In this document: positions 17,547 to 29,049 of the stretch, piece after piece
Position numbering within the stretch: position 1 is the stretch's first letter
How the letters are laid out: every line of letters starts with the position of its first letter
Assembly (NCBI GenBank): GCA_018334995.1
Contig: JAGXKW010000010.1
Span: 1 to 37,595, forward strand
Source: Wenzhouxiangellaceae bacterium
GTDB lineage: Bacteria; Pseudomonadota; Gammaproteobacteria; Xanthomonadales; Wenzhouxiangellaceae
Direction of reading: 5' to 3'
DNA length: 37,595 bases
The notes under the pieces: model-generated
Told to the model about the DNA's origin: nothing
Seen by the model: only the letters and a program-made list of their open reading frames with translations
Database searches by the model: none
Position numbers and translations under genes: made by a program

Positions 17547-17575
17547 TTGACATGATAATATCAGATTGATATTTT
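17547..17575 (+). promoter_or_regulatory. Promoter with embedded palindrome upstream of the ribbon-helix-helix gene
   Basis: TTGACA (17547-17552) and TATTTT (17570-17575) are spaced by 17 bp. Between and over the -10 lies the inverted repeat AATATC (17557-17562) - AGATT - GATATT (17568-17573). An AT-rich palindrome covering the -10 is a typical repressor operator. The downstream ribbon-helix-helix protein is the obvious candidate to bind it. Confidence 0.55.
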
Positions 17576-17699
17576 CCTGAATTGGTGCCGGGAGCCGAAT
17601 CATGCGTAAGTCCAAAATACGAGCGCCTCTGCCGGTTGTGTCGCGTGCCGACCCGGACGGTGATCGATACCGACGGCATTGACCGTGAACCGATCCGGA

Positions 17700-17903
17700 A
17701 TGGCAAAAAAGAAGCCTTTCGCGCTGAGGTTGAGCGAGCCGGTGATGCAGGCCATGCAGCGCTGGGCCGACGACGACCTGCGCTCGCTCAACGCCCAGAT
17801 CGAATGGGTGCTGCGCGAGGCGCTGAAGGGGCGCGGGCGGTTGAAGCCCGGACCGGGCGAGTCGGTGGAAGACGGTCAGGACGAAGACGACTCGAATCCA
17901 TGA
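17700..17903 (+). CDS. Arc-like ribbon-helix-helix DNA-binding protein
   Basis: A 67-residue protein from ATG 17700; an in-frame TTG at 17679 is a less likely start. The first 48 residues form a ribbon-helix-helix fold: basic start MAKKKP, strand FALRLSE, helix PVMQAMQRWADDD, then SLNAQIEWVLREAL, as in Arc-family repressors and HicB-type antitoxin DNA-binding domains. The last 20 residues are acidic and probably disordered. No toxin-like gene accompanies it, so it is more likely a stand-alone regulator than half of a toxin-antitoxin pair. The palindrome in its promoter suggests autoregulation. Confidence 0.8.
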   Translation: MAKKKPFALRLSEPVMQAMQRWADDDLRSLNAQIEWVLREALKGRGRLKPGPGESVEDGQDEDDSNP

Positions 17904-18119
17904 TGCCGGCTGGGAGCACAGCATCCGGCAGTGAATCGATGCACAGAAAGCGTCCCGGAACACGCCGTCATCCAGGAAAAGAAAAAAGTTTTTCTCTTGC
18001 AGCGCGCCGGTCCGCCAAAAGTGCTGTCTGCAGCGTTTCTCCCTGGCGCCAGAGTCAAGTTACAATAGGCGAACGCAGTCGACGGCGGCGGCGGTATTCA
18101 TTTCACTCGAGATTCCGGT

Positions 18120-18725
18120 TTGGAAAAAACGCAGCATCGCGAGCGGACCAGAACCAACAAGAGCATCGATTTCTTTCGCGGTTTCCTGAAGGATCCCCGA
18201 CAGGTGGGATCGATCATCCCGAGCTCGCGTTTCATGGAACGCAGGATCATCGAATTCTCGGCGCTCGACGATGCGCGTGTGGTCGTGGAACTCGGGCCGG
18301 GTACGGGTGGCACGACGCGCGCATTGCTGGCCGCCATGCGCCCCGATGCGCGCCTGGTGGCCATCGACGTGGATCCGGCGTTCACTGAAATCGTCTCTGC
18401 CATCGACGACCCGCGCCTGGTCGCGCACACCGGGAGCGCGGCCGACCTCGCCGAGATTCTGCAGCAGCATGGCCTGAGCCAGGCCGACGTCGTCATATCG
18501 GGGATTCCGTTCTCGACCATGCCGAAGTCGGTGGGCACGGCCATCCTGGAGGCAGTGCGCGACAGTCTCTCGGCCGATGGCGTATTCGTCGCCTACCAGT
18601 TTCGCGCCGAAGTCGCCCGGCTGGCCGATAGCGTATTCGGCCCGCCGCTCAGGTCGGCGCCGGTACCGCTCAATATTCCGCCGATGCGGATCTGGCAGTG
18701 GTCGCTGCCCGACGATAGCGGTTGA
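18120..18725 (+). CDS. Class I SAM-dependent methyltransferase, phospholipid N-methyltransferase-like
   Basis: A 201-residue protein with a TTG start at 18120. The start is uncertain, but the conserved-looking block FFRGFLKDPRQVGSIIPSS (18-36) must be included and no ATG precedes it. The SAM motif VVVELGPGTGGTT is at 54-66, the acidic strand end VAIDVDP follows, and motif IV reads DVVISGIPFSTMP. This resembles the short proteins grouped as phospholipid N-methyltransferases (COG3963) and is related to rRNA adenine dimethylases. The substrate cannot be fixed from sequence; a lipid head group is a reasonable guess. A -10-like TACAAT lies about 55 bp upstream. It is followed by uvrA after 132 bp. 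Confidence 0.75.
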   Translation: MEKTQHRERTRTNKSIDFFRGFLKDPRQVGSIIPSSRFMERRIIEFSALDDARVVVELGPGTGGTTRALLAAMRPDARLVAIDVDPAFTEIVSAIDDPRLVAHTGSAADLAEILQQHGLSQADVVISGIPFSTMPKSVGTAILEAVRDSLSADGVFVAYQFRAEVARLADSVFGPPLRSAPVPLNIPPMRIWQWSLPDDSG

Positions 18726-18791
18726 ACTTCTGCGCTGCGCCGAAAGCTCGGACGCGGTCGCCGGCATAGATTCTCCATTCGTCTGCCCTGT

Positions 18792-18821
18792 TTGCGCGTA
18801 ATTCACGCGGCAGGGTATAGT
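18792..18821 (+). promoter_or_regulatory. Possible uvrA promoter
   Basis: TTGCGC (18792-18797) and TATAGT (18816-18821) are spaced by 18 bp, with the uvrA TTG start about 37 bp further on. No LexA-type palindrome (CTG-N10-CAG) is seen near it, so SOS control is not supported by the sequence. Confidence 0.4.
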
Positions 18822-18857
18822 CGAGTGTTGGATTCCTCGCAAACTGCAGGGCCTGTC

Positions 18858-21734
<2,877 letters not shown>

Positions 21735-21836
21735 GTCTCATCCGTGGATCAACGAGGGTTTTGCTGTTTCTCGGCTTCGCGCGGAAAGGATTACAATGAC
21801 TGCCCTTGTCGCAACAGCATTTGAAGCGAGTCGCAT

Positions 21837-22241
21837 ATGTCGGAATTCAGGGTCGAGCTTGATGTCCGCTGGGGGGATGTCGATTCATTCGGTCACGTCA
21901 ACAATGCCGTATTCCTCGCCTATCTGGAACAGTGCCGCAGCGAGTGGATGAGCTCGGTGCCGTGCCACTGGCAGGAGGGCGACGCCGGGCCCATCGTGGC
22001 CAACATCAATATCAACTATCGGCGGCCGATTCACTGGCCGGCACGAATTGCCGTGACGCTCAAGCCGGATTCGCCGGGACGGTCCAGCATCAAGCTGGGC
22101 AGCGAAATCCGCTCGGTACCCCGGGACGACAAGCAAAAGCCGGTGCTTTTTGCCGACGCGACCGTCACCCTGGTGTGGATCGACAAGAAGAGCGGGGAGT
22201 CGGTGCCGCTGCCGACCTCGATTCGGGAGCTTGGCCACTGA
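21837..22241 (+). CDS. Acyl-CoA thioesterase, 4-hydroxybenzoyl-CoA thioesterase (hotdog) family
   Basis: A 134-residue single hotdog domain. The catalytic block RWGDVDSFGHVNNAVFLAYL (11-30) contains Asp16, the active-site acid of this family, and HVNN. The rest follows the family pattern (NININYRRPIHW, FADATVTLVWID). Enzymes of this type hydrolyse acyl-CoA thioesters in the cytoplasm; the chain-length preference cannot be told. A -10-like TACAAT (21792-21797) lies upstream. It converges on the TonB-type receptor gene with a 30-bp spacer. Confidence 0.88.
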   Translation: MSEFRVELDVRWGDVDSFGHVNNAVFLAYLEQCRSEWMSSVPCHWQEGDAGPIVANININYRRPIHWPARIAVTLKPDSPGRSSIKLGSEIRSVPRDDKQKPVLFADATVTLVWIDKKSGESVPLPTSIRELGH

Positions 22242-22271
22242 TATCCCAGCAGGTTCCCTGGTGGGCGCACG

Positions 22272-24338
22272 TCAGAACGCGCCGCTGACCGAAAGCCGCA
22301 CCGAGCGACCACGGCGCAGGTCGCGGACTTCCCTGAACTGCACTGGACTGGACCCGCGCGGGCCATCGAACACGGTGCGGTCGCGCAGGAATTCGCGGTT
22401 CAGCAGATTCTGTATCGTCAGCTGCATTTTCACGCCGAAATAGCGGGTGGTCTCGATGAAGGCTTCCACGTCCACGCCGCGGTCGTCGATGTCCAGTTCG
22501 TCGAGCTCGAATCGCACCGCGCGATCCACGTAGTCGGACTCGATTCCCCAGGCCCAGCCGATATCGACGAGGTCCTGGCGCAGCTCGCCTTCCAGCGCGT
22601 AACTTCGCTGGCCTGAAAACCGGCGGTCCGCGCCGGTGACCGGATCGGTCACCGATGAATCCGCCCAGCGCGCCTCGAGATCGACCCTGGCCTGTTTCAT
22701 GCCGAAGGCGTCCAGCGGGATGGTGCCTTCGGCCTCCAGTCCCCAGCGCCGGCCGTCGCCGATGTTGCCGGGCACCTCGAACCGGTCGCCGATCGGCAAC
22801 AGGTCCTGTACGTCGGTGACCCAGTCGTGGAAAGCGGTCAGCTTGGCAACGCCCACTTCGCCGAACCTGCGTTCGGTCGAGACCTCCGCCGCCCAGGTTT
22901 GCTGGGGCTTCAGGTCCGGGTTGCCGCGATCGATGTCGTCGTCGGAAAAATTGGTCGAACTGACGAAGTCGCCGAAATTCAGCTGGGCGATTTCGCGCGC
23001 CAGGCTGATCCGGTTGAGCTGGCTTGAATCGGGCGCATGGATGAGTGTCAGCGAAGGCTTGATGAAAAAGAAATCCTGGTCGGGCGTGCCTTCGCCGCTC
23101 TGGCTGATGCGGGAGGCTTCCGCGCCCAGCGCCGACTCGAGGCTGAAATCGCCCAGCTGCCAGGTATCGCGCAGCTGGACGTCGCCGCGCAGTTCCTCGA
23201 CCCGGTTGTTGGCGCCCGGGACGTCGACCGGAATCAGCTCGCCGTCGTCGTCGACAAGCAGTACCAGCGCGTTGTCCAGCGAATTCAGAGCGGTTTCGAT
23301 ATCGAACTCGAGCAGGTGTTGCTCCAGCGCCGACCAGTCCAGTTCGAAGCGCCCGATCGATTCGCTTTCAGTCGTGTCTCGGATGGACTTGCGGCGAAGG
23401 TTTTCCGGCAGCGGGTCGGCGATGAGCAGCTCGCGATTTTCGTCATCTTCGATTTCGCTTCGATGCAGGCCAATGACTTTCGCGTCCCAGGCCGGCGCCA
23501 GGGACCATTCCAGGTCGCCGCCGATCTCGAATTCCAGCTCGCCGTCGTCGGATGCCCGGTTCAGATTGAACACATCTTCGGGCATGGCCAGCGGCGTGCG
23601 TCGAGAGCGCTCCAGAAAGTCGCTTTCCTGGTACTGGACCTCGGCGTTGAGACGCAGCGTCGTGCCCCCGAAGGTCGTGGCGCTGTTGGCATTGAGCTGG
23701 ACGGTATGACGGCGCGTGCGCTCGAATTCGTCGCGGTCCTCGGCCGGCAGGCCCTGCACGAAAAGTCGCTCTTCAATCGTGTTTCCGAAAAAAGACTTGC
23801 GGGCCGAAATTCCGGCGCCCCAGCTTGTGCGGCCGGCCCGGTCGATCAGCGAGACGCTCGCGCTCGGCGTCGGCGAACCGCTGTCGAGATCCTGCTCCAG
23901 CGTTGCGTCCCAGTTCCATGACCGGCCGGCCGTATCGAGGATGACGTTGACGATGACCGACTGGCCGCCGGCATCGTATCTGCCGGTATTGCCGCGAATC
24001 AGGTCGATGCGTTCGACCCGCGCGGCCGGGATGCGTTCGAGAATGGCCGAAACCGGGTCCTGCTTGCTGCTGGGACGCTCACCGTTGATCAGGACGTTGC
24101 CGGCCGCGCCGCCGAACCCGCGACTGCCGTCGCCGTTGCTGATCTGGAAGCCCGGCACCTGGCGTACCATGTCGCGGGCGCTGATCGGCTGGTAGGTACT
24201 GAAAAACGCGGCCGGATAGCGGACCGTGTCGTCGCTGGCTTCGGGCTCCGGCGGGTTCGTCGACTGTGCCGAAATGGCGGCGCTCTTCAACAGAAGCAGC
24301 ACAATGAAAGCGAGGCAATGGCTGTGGAGAAAGTTCAT
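22272..24338 (-). CDS. TonB-dependent receptor-like outer-membrane protein
   Basis: A 688-residue protein from ATG 24338 with a signal peptide (hydrophobic core LAFIVLLLLKSAAISA). The plug domain (about 40-150) shows ISARDMVRQVPGF, the glycine-rich GSRGFGGAAGNVLINGERPS and ERIDLIRGNTGRYDAGG. The rest alternates polar and apolar residues as a 22-strand barrel would, and the chain ends in Phe (SVSGAF), the usual outer-membrane assembly signal. No clear TonB box is seen near the N-terminus. Such receptors import siderophores, cobalamin, peptides or glycans; the substrate is not evident, and no neighbouring transport gene helps. Confidence 0.85.
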   Translation of the reverse strand: MNFLHSHCLAFIVLLLLKSAAISAQSTNPPEPEASDDTVRYPAAFFSTYQPISARDMVRQVPGFQISNGDGSRGFGGAAGNVLINGERPSSKQDPVSAILERIPAARVERIDLIRGNTGRYDAGGQSVIVNVILDTAGRSWNWDATLEQDLDSGSPTPSASVSLIDRAGRTSWGAGISARKSFFGNTIEERLFVQGLPAEDRDEFERTRRHTVQLNANSATTFGGTTLRLNAEVQYQESDFLERSRRTPLAMPEDVFNLNRASDDGELEFEIGGDLEWSLAPAWDAKVIGLHRSEIEDDENRELLIADPLPENLRRKSIRDTTESESIGRFELDWSALEQHLLEFDIETALNSLDNALVLLVDDDGELIPVDVPGANNRVEELRGDVQLRDTWQLGDFSLESALGAEASRISQSGEGTPDQDFFFIKPSLTLIHAPDSSQLNRISLAREIAQLNFGDFVSSTNFSDDDIDRGNPDLKPQQTWAAEVSTERRFGEVGVAKLTAFHDWVTDVQDLLPIGDRFEVPGNIGDGRRWGLEAEGTIPLDAFGMKQARVDLEARWADSSVTDPVTGADRRFSGQRSYALEGELRQDLVDIGWAWGIESDYVDRAVRFELDELDIDDRGVDVEAFIETTRYFGVKMQLTIQNLLNREFLRDRTVFDGPRGSSPVQFREVRDLRRGRSVRLSVSGAF

Positions 24339-24450
24339 GCAGTCGGGCGCCGGTCTTGGCGGATGCAAAGCCGACAAGGATAAAACAAATTTGCGGTACG
24401 GGTCTGATCCTGGTCACGCTGCAGGCGGGCGCGACCGGATTCGAAGGTTT

Positions 24451-24479
24451 GCCGCCTTCGCCGGCGGGGCGAAGGCGGC
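24451..24479. other. Long perfect hairpin behind the 24512-25513 gene
   Basis: The arms GCCGCCTTCGCC (24451-24462) and GGCGAAGGCGGC (24468-24479) are perfectly complementary over 12 bp, with a 5-nt loop. It lies about 30 bp past the stop of the minus-strand membrane-protein gene and upstream of the receptor gene. There is no T-run on either strand, so it may protect an mRNA end rather than terminate transcription. Confidence 0.6.
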
Positions 24480-24511
24480 GGGACGGAAAGTTTCGCGGTT
24501 ACCCGCGTAAA

Positions 24512-25513
24512 TCAGCCAGCGGATGCCGGGTCATCGACCGGCCGATCCGGCTGCGCGGAGTCGGATTCCGTTGCGTCGCCCCAGTCCGAAGCCTTTTTCT
24601 TGATCTCGGCAAATTTCTTCGAGGCCTGGTCCAGCTTGCCTTCCCATTCCGGGTTGGGCTGCTGGCCTTCGGTGACCGTGAAGAACACCTGCATCAGTGC
24701 GGTCATGCCGATCGGCTCGATCACCGCCTGCTTGATGCCCCAGGCGAACACCACGGCGATGATCAGCGCGAGCGGACCGGCCGCGCCCGGGAACAGCGAG
24801 ACCAGCCCGGCGACCGGCGCCAGGATCAGCAGGAAGACCAGGAAAGTCAGGCCCCAGATGATGAAGGCCAGCCAGAACGCGTTTTTCAGGAAGGCCTTGT
24901 AGTTCTGCGCGTACAGCACCAGCGCGGTGCGGCTGGCGGCCCACGGGTTGTCTGCATGGATCTTGATGTTGTAGGCCAGGATGACCTCGTCGAGATAGGT
25001 CAGCGACAGGTTGACGACCGTGTTGATGAATTTCACCAGGCCCTGAATCCCGGGGATCGGTACGAAATTGGCGATGGTGAAAAAGGCCCGGTTGAAGGCC
25101 TTGAGCACGCCCTTGATGAGCTGATCGACGCCGAACAGCACCGAGGACTGCGCGAAGCGTTCGCGCACGATGCCCTGGGCATAGTCGATCTGGCCCTTGC
25201 CGCCGGGAATTTCCTTGCCGTCCATCAGTTCGACCAGGACCGCGATATGGCCGGCCTTGACCAGGTACAGCAGGTATTCGCGGATGAAGTACATGATGGC
25301 CCCGGCAACCCCGAAACCGACCAGCCCGCCCCACAGGCCGCCGGCCTCGGCTTCGCCCCCGACGGTGCCGATGCCGTAGCCCAGGCCGGCGCCGACGCCG
25401 GTAATCAGGACGTAGGCCAGGGTAATGCCGAAATAGACCAGGAACCGGAATGCCAGGAACGGCAGGGTCCTGGCCATGAGCGAGAAGATTTCGCCGATCT
25501 TGAAGTCCATCAT
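24512..25513 (-). CDS. Multi-pass membrane protein of unknown function
   Basis: A 333-residue protein not recognised as a characterised family. A hydrophobic stretch at about 16-45 (LPFLAFRFLVYFGITLAYVL) is followed by a Gly-rich segment, then a helix near 65-90. An amphipathic middle contains NFVPIPGIQGLVKFINTVVNL, and two more strongly hydrophobic helices lie near 222-275. The C-terminal 60 residues are charged (KKFAEIKKKASDWGD) and probably cytoplasmic. The start is the first of two adjacent Met codons, with GGGAG about 14 bp upstream. It stands alone, with a 282-bp featureless spacer upstream. Confidence 0.7.
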   Translation of the reverse strand: MMDFKIGEIFSLMARTLPFLAFRFLVYFGITLAYVLITGVGAGLGYGIGTVGGEAEAGGLWGGLVGFGVAGAIMYFIREYLLYLVKAGHIAVLVELMDGKEIPGGKGQIDYAQGIVRERFAQSSVLFGVDQLIKGVLKAFNRAFFTIANFVPIPGIQGLVKFINTVVNLSLTYLDEVILAYNIKIHADNPWAASRTALVLYAQNYKAFLKNAFWLAFIIWGLTFLVFLLILAPVAGLVSLFPGAAGPLALIIAVVFAWGIKQAVIEPIGMTALMQVFFTVTEGQQPNPEWEGKLDQASKKFAEIKKKASDWGDATESDSAQPDRPVDDPASAG

Positions 25514-25795
25514 TTTTGCGTCTGCTCCCTTGAGTCAACCGACAATGGTTCTTTTCATAAGTACGCGAACCGGTGCCGGACCACGCCACGCCAGACGTCT
25601 TCCGTTATGGGTCGGTAATCGGGGCGGTCCGTACGCCTTCGAAACTTCGGGCTCGGTGCAGACAGAGGATCCGGCGGGCATCGATCGCTTCCGTTCGACG
25701 CGTGGCGAGGCCTTCAGCGATCGATGCACGCCGAATCCGGTGTAGAGGTTGCCAGCCAGAAGGGTTGCTGAGACCCCGTTCCCGGTCAGGCGCGG
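25514..25795. other. Spacer of 282 bp with nothing recognised
   Basis: Between the unknown membrane protein and the SDR gene I see no coding region with sensible composition, no clear promoter and no repeat of the CACAGAT family. It may hold the membrane-protein promoter and the SDR 3' end. Confidence 0.4.
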
Positions 25796-26512
25796 TTATC
25801 CATGATCACCCAGCTTGCGCACGTCCACGAACTGCCCGCTCTCGCCCTTGCGCAGTTCGGCCAGCAGGTCGAGGATCATCCCGGCGGCCTGGTCCGGGCC
25901 CGGCATGGCGTCGGTGCCGCGTGCATCCTTGAGTTTCTGCACAGACGGAAATTCCTCGCTGTCGACTTCGCCGCACAGGTAGTCCTGCATGGCCGTGTCG
26001 ACCAGCCCGGGTGCCAGCGCGGTCAGGTGGCTGTCGGGCATTTCGTGGGCATAGAGCTCGACCAGGTTGTTCAGGCAGGCCTTGGAGAGCGAGTAGCCGC
26101 CCCAGCCGTAGTTCATGTTGACCGCTGCCCCCGAGGAGATGGCCAGGATCTGCTCCACCGGCAGCTGGCGCTCGATGATCCAGTCGAGAATCACCTTGTT
26201 CGACCACACGTTGATGCGCATCATGTGCTCGAGGTCGTGCACGTCGGTCTCGGAAATCTCGTGGATCTTGCCGAGGATGCCGGCGTTGAGCACTACCAGG
26301 TCCAGCCGCAGGCAGTCCGACAACAGGCGTTCCAGCGCCTCGGGCAGCGTGTTGAGGTTGGAGAGGTCGAAGCGCCGGTCGCGCAGACCGTCGTTGTCGT
26401 GTACGGGGCAGCCGCTGCGGCTCATGCCCCAGACAATCGCGTCGCGCTCGAGCAGGGTTTTGGTCAGACCCAGTCCGAGACCGCCCGAGTTGCCGGTGAT
26501 CAGTACGTTCAT
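25796..26512 (-). CDS. Short-chain dehydrogenase/reductase (SDR)
   Basis: A 238-residue classical SDR starting MNVLITGNSGGLGLGLTK at ATG 26512. An upstream in-frame extension to 26680 would read through repeat copy C and is rejected. The cofactor motif TGNSGGLG is at 6-13, NAG at 76-78, the catalytic Ser in ISSGAA (126-127), and YSLSK has Tyr140 and Lys144, so the active site is intact. The residues after the second strand (SRSG) would suit NADP(H). The substrate is unknown; the neighbours do not form a pathway with it. Confidence 0.88.
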   Translation of the reverse strand: MNVLITGNSGGLGLGLTKTLLERDAIVWGMSRSGCPVHDNDGLRDRRFDLSNLNTLPEALERLLSDCLRLDLVVLNAGILGKIHEISETDVHDLEHMMRINVWSNKVILDWIIERQLPVEQILAISSGAAVNMNYGWGGYSLSKACLNNLVELYAHEMPDSHLTALAPGLVDTAMQDYLCGEVDSEEFPSVQKLKDARGTDAMPGPDQAAGMILDLLAELRKGESGQFVDVRKLGDHG

Positions 26513-26545
26513 CGCTGTTTGCAAACCCAGAATCGTGAAAGCCTG

Positions 26546-26729
26546 AACACAGATTACACAGATTGGCGCCGATTTTTTTGTTTGTCTTTTTTGATCGATA
26601 TACGCGGCGTGTCGATGATCCGCAGGCCAGAGTACCTTCGAAAAGAACCAGAATGCCCGGCCGCCAAGGCGGGCCCGCACGAGGGTGGTTCAGCGGGTCA
26701 GGTCAGCGATATCCGTGTCGATCCCTGCA
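26546..26729. repeat. Dispersed intergenic element, copy C (upstream of the SDR gene)
   Basis: The left end CACAGATTACACAGATT (26548-26564) is identical to the first 17 bases of copies B and D. It is followed by GATTTTTTTGTTTGT, also found in copy D with one T fewer. The right end carries a degenerate inverted counterpart, CGATATCCGTGTCGATCC (26707-26724), like the right end of copy B. It has no coding potential. Confidence 0.55.
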
Positions 26730-26736
26730 CCGCTTG

Positions 26737-28764
26737 TCAGTCGTCGGAATAGCGCTCGAACCAGGCCAGGATGTGCCGGACCTTGGTCACCAGCTGACTG
26801 GGGCGCGCGGCGATGCCGTGCGGGGCTTCCGGGATGCGCACCAGCACCGTGTCGATGCCCCTGAGCTTGAGCGCCTGGTAGAACTGCTCGGATTCCCACA
26901 TCGGCGTACGCCAGTCGGCCTCGCCGGTCATGACCATGGTCGGCGTCTCCACGTTGCCGGCCCTGGACAGCGGCGAGCGTTCGAAATAATGCTCCGGCGC
27001 CTCCCACGGCAGGGCCGGGAACCAGTACTTGTGGAAGAACGGCGTCAGGTCGCCGGTCAGCACGAAGCTGGTCCAGTTGATCACCGGCTTGACCACGGCC
27101 GCGGCGCGGAACCGGTCGGTATTGCCGACGATCCAGGCGGTGAGTACGCCGCCGCCGGAGCCGCCGGTCACATAGAGCCGTTCCGGGTCGGCGACGCCGC
27201 GCTCGACCAGGTAGTCGACCCCCGAGATCAGGTCGTGGTAGTCGTCGCCGGGATAGTCGTGGTGGATCGCATTGGCGAATTCGGTGCCGTAGCTGGTCGA
27301 ACCGCGCGGGTTGGTATACAGCACCACGTAACCCCGGGCGGCCATCAGCTGGACCTCCATGGAAAAGCGCGGGCCGTAATCGGCGAACGGGCCGCCGTGA
27401 ATTTCCAGGATCAGCGGATAGCGCCGGTCGGGCTCGTAGTCCGGTGGGTAGGCGACCCAGCCCTCGATCTCCAGGCCGTCGTGGCTGGACCGGTACTCGA
27501 TCTCCTCGACCCGGGCCAGCTCGCGGTTGGCCAGCAACTCCGCATTCATGTCGGTGAGTGCGCGTCGTTCTCCGTTTTCGACCAGTACCAGGTCGGCCGG
27601 CCGCGATGCGGAATTGTGCGTGAACACCAGCGTGCCGCCGCCGGCGTCGAAGTCGCCGCTGGCGTAGGGTCGGCCCAGGGTTGTGCCGCCCAGGTCGTCG
27701 GCAATGCGGGTGCGGCTGCCGTTCAGGTCCAAGCGCTCGACCACGCCGGTGCCTTCGTCCGAATAGCCGATGTACAGCGAGCGCCCGTCGTCAGCCCATA
27801 CCAGCTTGTCGACGTTGCGGTCCAGGTCGTCGGTCAGGTTCTCGGGCGCGCCGCCGTCGATCGACATCAGCCAGACATCGGTGTTGGTATAGCTCATCAG
27901 TTCGTCGTCGAAGCCCAGCCACGCCAGGCGTTCGCCGTCCGGGCTGATGGCCGGCGACTGGTCCGGCCCGTAGCGGTCGGTCAGTGGCCGGATTTCGTTT
28001 GATTCGAGATCGAACCGGTACAGCTCGGTATCGCGGCTTTCCAGTTCCCAGTCGTCGCGACGGGTTGCCGCAAAAATCAGGGCGCCACCGTCCGCGGTCC
28101 ATTCGGCCGGGCCGTTGTTCGGGTAGGGCCCGTCGGTGATCTGGCGCGCCGGGCCGCCGTCGGCCGGCACCACGAAGCGCTGGGTCTGGCCATGCGGCAG
28201 GAAGCCGCGGGCGTCGAGACGGAATACCGGGCGGTCGATGACCGTCGGTTTCGGCGCCCAGTCGGCACCTTCCGGTGCCTCGAGCGGCTTGATCAGGCTG
28301 GGCGGGTCGGCCGGCACGAAGCGGTTGAACGCGATGCGTTTGCCGTCGGGTGACCAGCTCGGCGCCGACGGCGCATGCGGCCCGCGGGTGATGCGCGCGA
28401 CGCGGCCGGAATCCAGCCACATCACGTGCAGCTGCGACTCGCCGTCGCCGTCGTGGCCGGTGAACGCGATGCGCGCGCCGTCCGGCGCCCAGACCGGGCT
28501 GCCGAAGCTGCCTTCGCCTTCGGTCAGCGGCTGCTGCCGACCGGAGTCCAGATCGATCAGCCAGAGCTGGCCGAGGTTGCGGTCGGTCTGCGAATCCATG
28601 TGGTGGCGGACGTAGACAAGCTGTTCCGCGTTCGGCGAGATTGCCGGTGCGTCGGCATATTCAAGCCCGAACACGTCGTGATAATCCAGCGGCCTGGCCT
28701 CGGCGTTCGACAACGGTGCCAGCACGAGCAGCAGCGATATTGCGAAAGCATGAATTTTCATCAA
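26737..28764 (-). CDS. Exported S9 family peptidase (prolyl oligopeptidase type)
   Basis: A 675-residue protein. The signal peptide (MMKIHAFAISLLLVLAPLSNA) exports it to the periplasm. The N-terminal beta-propeller has TolB-like strands such as PSWSPDGKRIAFNRF and SPAISPDGERLAWLG. The C-terminal alpha/beta hydrolase has nucleophile Ser536 in GGSGGG, acid Asp617 in GEADWRTPM and His649 in APHGIA, so the triad is complete. The oxyanion region is EIHGGPFADYG. Such enzymes cleave short peptides, often after Pro or Ala or as acylaminoacyl peptidases. It follows the second S9 gene on the same strand, separated by repeat copy D. Confidence 0.93.
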   Translation of the reverse strand: MMKIHAFAISLLLVLAPLSNAEARPLDYHDVFGLEYADAPAISPNAEQLVYVRHHMDSQTDRNLGQLWLIDLDSGRQQPLTEGEGSFGSPVWAPDGARIAFTGHDGDGESQLHVMWLDSGRVARITRGPHAPSAPSWSPDGKRIAFNRFVPADPPSLIKPLEAPEGADWAPKPTVIDRPVFRLDARGFLPHGQTQRFVVPADGGPARQITDGPYPNNGPAEWTADGGALIFAATRRDDWELESRDTELYRFDLESNEIRPLTDRYGPDQSPAISPDGERLAWLGFDDELMSYTNTDVWLMSIDGGAPENLTDDLDRNVDKLVWADDGRSLYIGYSDEGTGVVERLDLNGSRTRIADDLGGTTLGRPYASGDFDAGGGTLVFTHNSASRPADLVLVENGERRALTDMNAELLANRELARVEEIEYRSSHDGLEIEGWVAYPPDYEPDRRYPLILEIHGGPFADYGPRFSMEVQLMAARGYVVLYTNPRGSTSYGTEFANAIHHDYPGDDYHDLISGVDYLVERGVADPERLYVTGGSGGGVLTAWIVGNTDRFRAAAVVKPVINWTSFVLTGDLTPFFHKYWFPALPWEAPEHYFERSPLSRAGNVETPTMVMTGEADWRTPMWESEQFYQALKLRGIDTVLVRIPEAPHGIAARPSQLVTKVRHILAWFERYSDD

Positions 28765-28783
28765 GTAGCCCCAGTGTTTGTTT

Positions 28784-29025
28784 ACCGCAGATGAACGCGG
28801 ATCAGGTTAAATGCGATGCACAGATTACACAGATTCACACAGACTGTTGGATTTGAGATTTTTTGTTTGTAAACACGTCACGCGGTTTTCGCCGATGCGC
28901 CAGGTGACAGGTTCAGCGCTAAGGCATCGGCCAACTCCTGATCGCTGTCCGGATAGCACTGTTATCCGGACGCTTCCGGACCAGCACTTCAAAAACAAGA
29001 TCGCGAATCTGTGCAATCTGTGGTT
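28784..29025. repeat. Dispersed intergenic element, copy D (between the two S9 peptidase genes)
   Basis: The left end begins CGCAGATGAACGCGGATC (28788-28805), then CACAGATTACACAGATT continuing through CACACAGA (28819-28843, identical to copy B). GATTTGAGA and GATTTTTTGTTTGT (28857-28870, as in copy C) follow. The interior has a hairpin with 9-bp perfect arms GTCCGGATA/TATCCGGAC (28947-28971). The right end is the inverted AATCTGTGCAATCTGTGG (29006-29023). This is the best-preserved copy and links B and C. It has no coding potential. Confidence 0.7.
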
Positions 29026-29049
29026 CGCTTTTGAGCTGTCGAGCAATCT

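Noticed and set aside
17700-17903. Antitoxin of a toxin-antitoxin pair
   Set aside because: No small toxin-like gene is found on either side, and the neighbours are rplU and a methyltransferase gene.
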